A stretch of DNA of 23,944 nucleotides from Seminavis robusta (lineage: Eukaryota; Bacillariophyta; Bacillariophyceae; Naviculales; Naviculaceae). The notes below the pieces were generated by a model. The model was not told the origin of the DNA. It saw nothing but the letters and a program-made list of their open reading frames with translations, and did not search any database. The stretch is taken from assembly GCA_903772945.1 (NCBI GenBank), contig CAICTM010001711.1, forward strand, positions 1-23,944. The letters are read 5' to 3'. Made by a program: the position numbers and the translations under genes. Positions 17,811 through 23,944 of this stretch are shown piece after piece; position 1 is the stretch's first letter; the number at the start of each line of letters is the position of its first letter.

Positions 17811-20800
17811 CTAGGCTATGACGGCATTGGCACTCTGACTTTCGACCTTTTCAGTCTTTCCTCGGACGAACAGCGACGAAGAAGGGGGCACGTGTCTTGA
17901 CGTTGACGAGACTCGAGAAAGCTTGGTCTTTTCCACCCTTGCGAAACGCCGACTGCCTCGACTTCCAATCAAAAACTCTGCAAAAAGCAACAACGCATAG
18001 AGCAAACCAAGGATCGTCAGCGACATTGTTGGCGTAGTCGTAGGGTGATATCCAAGGTAACGTGCAATGATCTTGTTGTCGCTGAGTATACATGTTACTG
18101 CCGTTCTGCAATGATCCCCTCCCAAATGGTCGCCGTATTGCAACTGGTTGAGGAGAGCCCCAGCTACAGCCCAAAATGTGAATGACGTTATGTACAAAAA
18201 CTCGAAGCCCGAAGGGAACTTGTTGATTGGTACGACTGTGCCGCTGAACATCAGATTGATCATGAGGTACAAAGAGAAAAACTTGATGTATTTGATGTGG
18301 CTCCCGTCAAACCAAAGACTCAGAACGCGCCCCCCTTGCAGGGATATCGACAAATACATCGAGGCAAAGATGATATGCCCTAGAAACGTTGCAAAGCTCC
18401 AGCCCAGGAGAGCGTAAACAATCACAAGAGATGGTACCAGCGACAGGAGAGCTGGTGAAAACTGATACAGCTTCGACGCAATCATGTAAGAGAGGTAGGA
18501 AATACGGCCATCAAGGATTTCAGATCGATGCATACGCCATATTTCGCAGGCTTGTGAGATCTTGTATTGAAACACGTTGTAGCTGAGAGATGCAGGAAAG
18601 GGTGAGCAATTGTAATGACGAAACACCTCGCACTGGTCAAGTCATTTTGCAGTACTCACCAAGCAGCAAGGCAGAAGATCGTGGCGAACAGCGTCTGGTT
18701 TAGAGATTGGTCATCCCAGGATAGGATGATTGTGAGAACGAAAACTGTGAACGGCAAGCGCCCGAAATCGTTCCATGCCCAGCCGTATTCTTTGCGGAGC
18801 CTTTCTGTGAGTGTCAGGATTGCTGTCACCAACCCTTGCCCCTGGGAGGTGGTAGCAGCATTGGGCAAAACATCGCATGTGTCATCAATCAAGCCGACTT
18901 CTTGTCCAAGTCGGAACGAGGCTCTATTTTCAAGCAGAGTATGAATGTCGTCTGCAAGCGTGGCTTCGGGAGTTCGCCACAATTTGGAAGTGAGGGTGTT
19001 GACAACAAGATGTCCATTTTCAACCACGATCAATTTCTCAAAGCTCTGAGCAATCTCATTGGAGGGGGCATGACATGTCATGACAACGCTGCAGCCATGT
19101 GAATGAACTGTTTCAATGATGAACCGCAGGAACTCTTGAGACGAAACCGAATCTAAACCTCTGCCAATTCAAGTGACACCAAGAATGAAGGAAGTGAGAG
19201 TTTCACCGATTGGATCACTTGCTTGATGGTTCAATGTTTGGTTTCGTGCTTACGTTAGGGGCTCGTCAAGTACAACCAAGGCTGGAGTCATAAGCAGGGC
19301 GGAACAGACAGCAATGCGTTTTCTTTGGCCGCCACTTAGATGACCAACCAACTGGTCCTGAAAAGAAGCAATCTTGCTTTTCACTTCCTTGAGGCGCGAA
19401 GCTGATGCACCGTACAACAGCGCATTGTTGTCGAGGAATTCGCTAGCCAGCATTCTATTGAATAGGGAACAGTTGTCCTCTTGACGGACGTAGCAAACCT
19501 TCCCAAAATCAAAATTTGAATCATCGACGGATACATTCAAATTTGGCTCAGTTTGGCCTACCATGGCTCTCAAAAGCGTTGTTTTGCTGGAGAAGAAACC
19601 TCAGCATGAGTTGTGTCCTGAGCAACTGTTGTGGGGTTGAAACACACTTGCAATGCACTTACCCAGCCCCCGATTTTCCGCATATTGCTGTAATGGCTCC
19701 ATGTGGAATAGAAAATGACACATTTGAAAGAATATAGTTGTCTTTTTTGGAATCGTAAACATTGAGATTTCTCATTGCAAGGGTTACCCGTTCCTTGTTG
19801 GCATCCTCAGTGTCCATCTTTGGCTTTCGAACAAAAGCATATGGTTTGAAACGCATGAAGAAGCCAATAAGAGATGCAACCCAAACAAGTCCGGCAATGA
19901 CCCACTTCAAGGAGCGTGGCAGAGGGACGAAGGTGTCTTCGAGCTCCAAGAATTGTTGACATGGCGAAAGGCTCATGTTCGATTTATCAGAAACGCAGTT
20001 GGGTCCATTGCAGTCGTCGCCAAAGGTAACCAGTAGCTCTTGACTGGGTGGTGGATTCTTATCCATGACAAAATCTTGTATGAGCGATTGAATCGACTCT
20101 CCAATGACACATTTTGTGGTCCAAACCTCCGGATCATTCCAAATGATCAGATTCTGGCCCTGATATATGTCTGCCACGCTACCAACAGTTGTTCCGTTTC
20201 TACATGCTTTGTCGACAGCATCGCAGTCCACAACCTGCACATCAAAGTTGGCAGGTACCAAGAATGGGTGCATGACACATGATGTGGTCAGCCAGCCCAT
20301 CGTGTTTGTCGCATTTTCAGGTCGTGGGCGCCCATTGAGGAGACTGGCAGTCTCTGCGATTCGCTGCGCCCTTTCTCCGCTCACAAAGTAGGTTTTTTGC
20401 ATGGCTTGTAGATAGACGCTAAGCGAGGATCCATCTGGAGGCTGAATCATCTTGGAAAACTCGTAGGGGTCGTATTGGCTGTTGATCAGCATCATTCTTT
20501 CTCCCCTGGTTTCGGTGCTCCATTGCGCAATGATTGGATCAGTTCGAAGGATACAGTGTGTTGACAAACAGCAAGGTGTTCCGTCGGGCTCTGTTTCGAA
20601 GCACATGGGATGAACTTGGGGGTCAACGTATGCTTTCAAGTACTCGCTTATTGTAGAGCTGTTGTGGTTGATGTCGTCGAGCAAGTCTTTTCCATTCAAA
20701 GGTGATGAATCCAGAATGATGCTCATTTCTTTGACGTTAGCAAGCTGAGCTGTGTCCCTGATCTCCTCCAAATGGTTGAGTACTCCCAGTGCCCCCGCGC

Positions 20801-21391
20801 TGCTGCCCACGACAAGAAGCTTCTCAATGGTTGGAATATCTTGCTTCTGGCGTGACCAATACTGCAGTGCGTGCATCAAGTTTACAGATCCAGCCTTGTA
20901 GATGCCGTTAGAGTCCTGGGTACCAGATCCCAAGTATGCATCTTGACTGCAGTACGGAACCATCCAAAAAGTATAGTTGTGCGTCACTGGATTCAGCACA
21001 GGGTTGTTGGAAAGAATGCTCAGCCCATTCACTGAAGGGGGCCATGGTTTGCTGGAGAGCTTATACGGCAATTCTTGCATCACTTTCTGGCAGTCTGCTT
21101 CAGTGTAGCAAACACTTCCTTTCATAACGAAGAAGACATGTTTGGAGGGGTCTCGCCCGGGAGCATGTTGGTTGGAGTAGATAGCCGCTGGGCTGCCATC
21201 TCCACATTTCGAACCCAGATGATGCATTAGGAGTGAGTCGTCTCGGTTGCTGCTTCGGTTTGCTGCCGGTGATGATTGTATTGGGGCTCGGACGCGAGTT
21301 GCTAGTCTCTTTCTCCCCATGCCGTGCCGTGGGCGTTTCCAATAGAAAGCACCATGGACACAAGCAAAGCTAACACATTGGAGGTCTTCAT
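17811..21391 (-). CDS. Pectinacetylesterase/Notum-like hydrolase fused to ABCG half-transporter
   Basis: Four exons on the minus strand (21391-19663, 19586-19254, 19160-18660, 18582-17811) with GT-AG introns give about 1111 residues. The start ATG 21391 opens a signal peptide (MKTSNVLALLVSMVLSIGNA). One missing G in the run at 21315-21318 must be assumed to reach the main frame. The hydrolase domain (about 60-400) starts CGDGSPAAIYS and has nucleophile Ser198 in VVGSSAGALG, Asp308 in NSQYDPYEFSK and His375 in SCVMHPF, the family triad. A helix (SLKWVIAGLVWVASLIGFF, near 495-515) crosses the membrane. The nucleotide-binding domain has Walker A GKSGAGKTT, Q-loop VRQEDN, signature LSGGQRKR, Walker B LVVLDEP, D-loop GLDS and H-switch TCHAPS, all intact. 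An ABC2-type membrane domain of about six helices follows. The hydrolase would face outside and the ATPase the cytosol. Plant ABCG24/28-type transporters share the ectodomain-helix-NBD layout, but not to my knowledge this hydrolase. Substrate unknown. Confidence 0.88.
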
Positions 21392-22082
21392 ATTTTAAGC
21401 TGTCGGTCGTTTTTATGGCAAGGGATGGCACAAATTCTGGGTCACAAGTCACGGTTGGCTAAGCTTACCAGGTACCGGTACAGCTGTACTAGTAATCGAG
21501 TACCGGTACCCAGGTTACCGTACTGGTACACGTACCGGTACGGCACCCGTGAAGGTAAAACATTCGATACGGACAGTGCATGCACGCATGCACGCATTCC
21601 GGTTGGTGCCCGTTACCAGTCAGTGTTCTACACTCTTACCTCATCAATAAGATATCTAGACTCTTAGTTCAGTACTGGAGGTATGATGTATCTTTTTTTT
21701 ATAAAAGGATTCAGCCACACTGAGTTATAATCTTACAAGTGGCCCAATCCCAGCATCTTTGTATCTTATTGCCACTCTATTAGCTATTGTCACATACCCT
21801 TTTACTAGCCATGCCCTCAGACAGTGAGGAGCCACCACCAGAGCCCAAGAAGGCAAAGGTGCAAATCCAAAATTGATGAAACCAAAGATGTTGTGGTAGA
21901 CAAGGCACCCCAAGATGCGGATTTGGAGTGCTTGGATGTAGGTCGTGAAGTGGAAGATAGTGGGTACACTGTGTACTAGCTGCGTTCAGTCCCCATATAG
22001 TATTAGTATTAGCGTAAGATTTGAGACCTCAGTACTCCTAGCTTATCTTCCTGGTTTGGGAAATCTGAGTGTCAGGGTTATT
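21392..22082. other. Upstream region of the fusion gene, GTACC tract
   Basis: Positions 21468-21545 are again GTACCGGTAC-type low-complexity sequence, followed by a TGCATGCACGCATGCACGCA run near 21578-21597. The rest is AT-rich without a supported gene. The promoter of the hydrolase-ABCG gene must start here, but no specific element was identified. Confidence 0.5.
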
Positions 22083-22588
22083 TCAAAAGGCAAGCTGAGA
22101 ATCGCATTCCTCTGCAAATGTGGTTTCACTTCTCTCAAACACTGCTCCCGAACAATTCTCCTGAACACTTCCCCCGAACACTTTTAGTGTTGTATTAGTA
22201 TTCCCTCTGAATTATCAGTGGACAGTCTTTCAGTATTTTGCAGAGAATTTTCGTTGACGATTTTTGTACCTGAGCACCGCACCGCACTGTACGAATTGAA
22301 AGCTTCAGAGATCCAGCATTCAAGGCATGCGATATCAAAAGGCAAGCTGAGAATCGCATTCCTCTGCAAATTTGATTTCACTTCTCTCAAACACTGCTCC
22401 GGAACACTTCTCCTGAACACTTCCCCCGAACACTTTTAGTGTTGTATTAGTATTACTTCAGAATTTTCAGTGGACAGTCTTTTAGTATTTTGCAGAGAAT
22501 TTTCGTTGATGATTTTTGCACCTGCGCACTGCACCGCACCGTACCGTACTGCACCGTACCGCACCGCACCGTACGAATTAAAAGCTTC
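22083..22588 (+). repeat. Tandem repeat of about 252 bp, two copies
   Basis: TCAAAAGGCAAGCTGAGAAT begins at 22083 and again at 22335. Both copies continue through CTCTCAAACACTGCTCC, CCCCCGAACACTTTTAGTGT, GTGGACAGTCTTT, TTTTGCAGAGAATTTTCGTT and GTACGAATT. The second is lengthened by an ACCGCACCGTACCGTACTGC-type microsatellite (about 22530-22572) and stops at the LTR at 22589. Similar minus-strand frames in the two copies are repeat artefacts. Confidence 0.85.
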
Positions 22589-23015
22589 TGCAATACACGG
22601 CTCTTAGCCTTATTCGCGACTCGATCCTAGATAGGGTTTGAGTTCGACTCATGACGTAGTCCTTCGCGAATAGTCATTGGAGACAGGGTTCTCAATGACC
22701 GCTCTAGTCATACTAGGTTGATGATGAAACATCACTCTAGATATTTAGCCAGCGTGGAGTACTTCCGCGCTACTAGATAAATGCTAGGCGAATATTCCAC
22801 GCGTTCCGTTTTTGGATCGTGGAGTGAGTAGGATTGCTACCGCAACCTACTCTATCACACTCTACAGTCTCCCGCGGAAGTTCAGATCTACGATCCTTTG
22901 ATTGTGGATCTCTCTCGTTGATTAGTTTTCATAGCTTTCTAATCCTCTCATAACTTTCATTCTCTCAAACTCAAAACACTCGAAAGATCTTTACACTAGC
23001 TTTTAGCGTAGTGCA
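22589..23015 (+). repeat. LTR, likely 5' LTR of a second copy of the same family
   Basis: It matches 976-1398 from TGCAATACACGG to GTAGTGCA, with scattered substitutions and one- or two-base indels. The five bases before (GCTTC) and after (TTTTG) differ, so it is not a solo LTR with intact target duplication. A possible gag-like frame starts 52 bp downstream, so the 5' LTR of an element that runs out of the window is the best reading. Confidence 0.85.
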
Positions 23016-23066
23016 TTTTGTTAACAAACACAATAGCTTTCAGCTACCCTCAACCTATTCCTCACC

Positions 23067-23258
23067 ATGAAGATTGCCAAAGACGCTTACACCAGCTTCG
23101 AGTCTAAGCTGCGCGACAAACCAATCCTTCCTCTCATCGACCTCGACGATGAATGCGAAATCGACGATTCAGGGTGTAAATTACTCGTTAGTTTAGCAAA
23201 CTATGGCCACGGAGTGGCTTTTATGACGCGGGCAAGTGGTGGGGAAGCCCCCACCTAG
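23067..23258 (+). pseudogene. Start of a possible retroelement gag-like gene, truncated
   Basis: ATG at 23067 follows CCTCACC and opens MKIAKDAYTSFESKLRDKPI, then an acidic stretch (LIDLDDECEIDDSG), with a stop after 63 codons. From about 23205 composition changes abruptly to G-rich sequence with an imperfect palindrome (23223-23270). The original reading frame may therefore be cut by a secondary insertion. Its place 52 bp behind an LTR suggests the first codons of the element's gag or polyprotein. No zinc knuckle or capsid motif is included. Confidence 0.4.
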
Positions 23259-23270
23259 CTGAGTCGTCAT
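23223..23270. repeat. Imperfect palindrome at the composition break
   Basis: ATGACG and CGTCAT form the outer arms, GGTGGGG and CCCCACC the inner arms, with AAGC as the loop and weakly paired sequence between. It lies where the gag-like frame gives way to G-rich sequence. Confidence 0.6.
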
Positions 23271-23944
23271 CTACTTATTTGCCCAATCAACATGACCTCA
23301 TCCACTGGCCCAACGTGGAGCCAGCACCAAGTAGACAGATGCCCTGGGTAGGGGGGGAGCACATTGATAGGGAACCTGCAGCGCAAAACCTGGGTTACAG
23401 GGGCTTACACAGGATTTTTGTCGGTATTGAAACCATTATCACCAAAGGGACCGTGAGGACCAGTTAGATTGCCAGACCAAAGAGTGCTCGCCAGTAAGTG
23501 TGTCTGGGTGATCAGGTCCCAAGCTGTGGCAAAGGCCTTGGCATGCAAGGCAAGATCCCAGCAGAGCCCGTAGGAGGTGGTACTCCTCAAGAGCTGGACC
23601 AGAGCAGGCTGTAACCCATCCAATGCACAAAAATTGTTAGATAGAGGCCAACAAGCAGGCAGAAGATGGGGTCAAATGACACAATGGCAGTGTGTGGTTC
23701 CCAGTAGGGAGGCACAGTGGCTGCTGGAGTGTTGTGGGGTGTTCGAGGGGTTGTTGAGTCAGTAGAAGGGGGATAGGGGGGCACTGGAGGTGGGCCGGTG
23801 CCAGGGGCAGGAAGGGAGATCCTGTGGGGTTGGTGCTTGGGCTTGTAGAAGTTGGATGTAGGCATGGGTCGATGGTGTTTAGGATAGAGGCTCTGTGTTC
23901 AACGGTGTGAGAACAAAAGGCATCCCTCCTGATAGGGGTAGGGT
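23271..23944 (-). other. Unassigned G-rich region, possible coding remnant on minus strand
   Basis: The minus strand has a Pro-rich open stretch (23865 to 23587: HRISLPAPGTGPPPVPPYPP, then a hydrophobic SFDPIFCLLVGLYLTIFVHW). Another frame (23623 to 23405) reads LQPALVQLLRSTTSYGLCWD and ends GPFGDNGFNTDKNPV. The two could be one protein interrupted by a shift near 23620, but no family is recognised and the window ends here. It may be the inserted element that interrupts the retroelement. Confidence 0.3.

Noticed and set aside
17505..17900. 131-codon plus-strand frame
   Set aside because: It overlaps the coding end of the ABCG gene on the other strand, lacks any domain and has no coding character in its upstream half.
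21139..21452. Start of the fusion gene at 21452 or at the internal ATG in the main frame
   Set aside because: 21452 is a GTG, not an ATG. The internal ATG would remove a very clear signal peptide encoded from 21391 that needs only one added base to join the main frame.
1..23944. CRISPR array, rRNA or tRNA genes
   Set aside because: No regularly spaced short repeats with unique spacers, no rRNA-like sequence and no tRNA cloverleaf with T-loop consensus were seen. The only short-period array (3312-3551) has no spacers.

Overview
The window looks like nuclear DNA of a diatom, probably pennate, or a close stramenopile relative. Four multi-domain protein genes carry short GT-AG introns (66-175 bp where present). 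One encodes a heterokont-style plastid presequence (signal peptide followed by a Phe at the predicted cleavage site). The intergenic DNA is rich in gypsy-type retrotransposon remains, small inverted-repeat elements and low-complexity GTACCGGTAC tracts. No bacterial operon structure, CRISPR array, rRNA or tRNA was seen.

Layout. 1-1398: the decayed 3' end of a Ty3/gypsy element (integrase end of pol) and its 3' LTR. 1395-3035: an open frame starting exactly at the LTR edge, then a decayed coding remnant on the minus strand. 3039-3864: a complete PIF/Harbinger-like non-autonomous DNA element with 25-bp inverted ends, TAA target duplication and an internal 34-bp tandem array. 3868-7619: gene-poor DNA with palindromic repeats, a 160-240 bp direct repeat, twin hairpins and one broken minus-strand gene. 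7620-11985 (+): a ten-exon, about nine-helix membrane protein whose C-terminal part resembles the STRA6 receptor family. 12717-14014 (+): a bestrophin-type anion channel with plastid presequence and a cluster of CO2/cAMP-element-like hexamers upstream. 14219-14957: nested direct and inverted repeats plus a hammerhead-ribozyme-like core. 15086-17138 (-): a secreted or type I membrane protein with VWA and Cache domains, like the alpha2delta subunit of calcium channels. 17811-21391 (-): signal peptide, pectinacetylesterase/Notum-like hydrolase, membrane helix and a complete ABCG half-transporter in one gene. 22083-22588: a tandem 252-bp repeat. 22589-23944: a second LTR of the same family as the first, the start of a retroelement gene, and unassigned G-rich sequence.

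All four main genes encode membrane or secretory-pathway proteins, but nothing shows that they work together. The most striking item is the hydrolase-ABCG fusion: its hydrolase triad (Ser, Asp, His) and every ABC motif can be read, and the topology would put the hydrolase outside the cell or in an organelle lumen, on top of an exporter. The second is the plastid bestrophin with three CO2-responsive-type hexamers about 100 bp upstream.

Three of the four genes (bestrophin, VWA-Cache, hydrolase-ABCG) each need exactly one single-base correction to stay in frame. Since the rest of each gene is well preserved, assembly indels are more likely than decay, but the sequence alone cannot decide.
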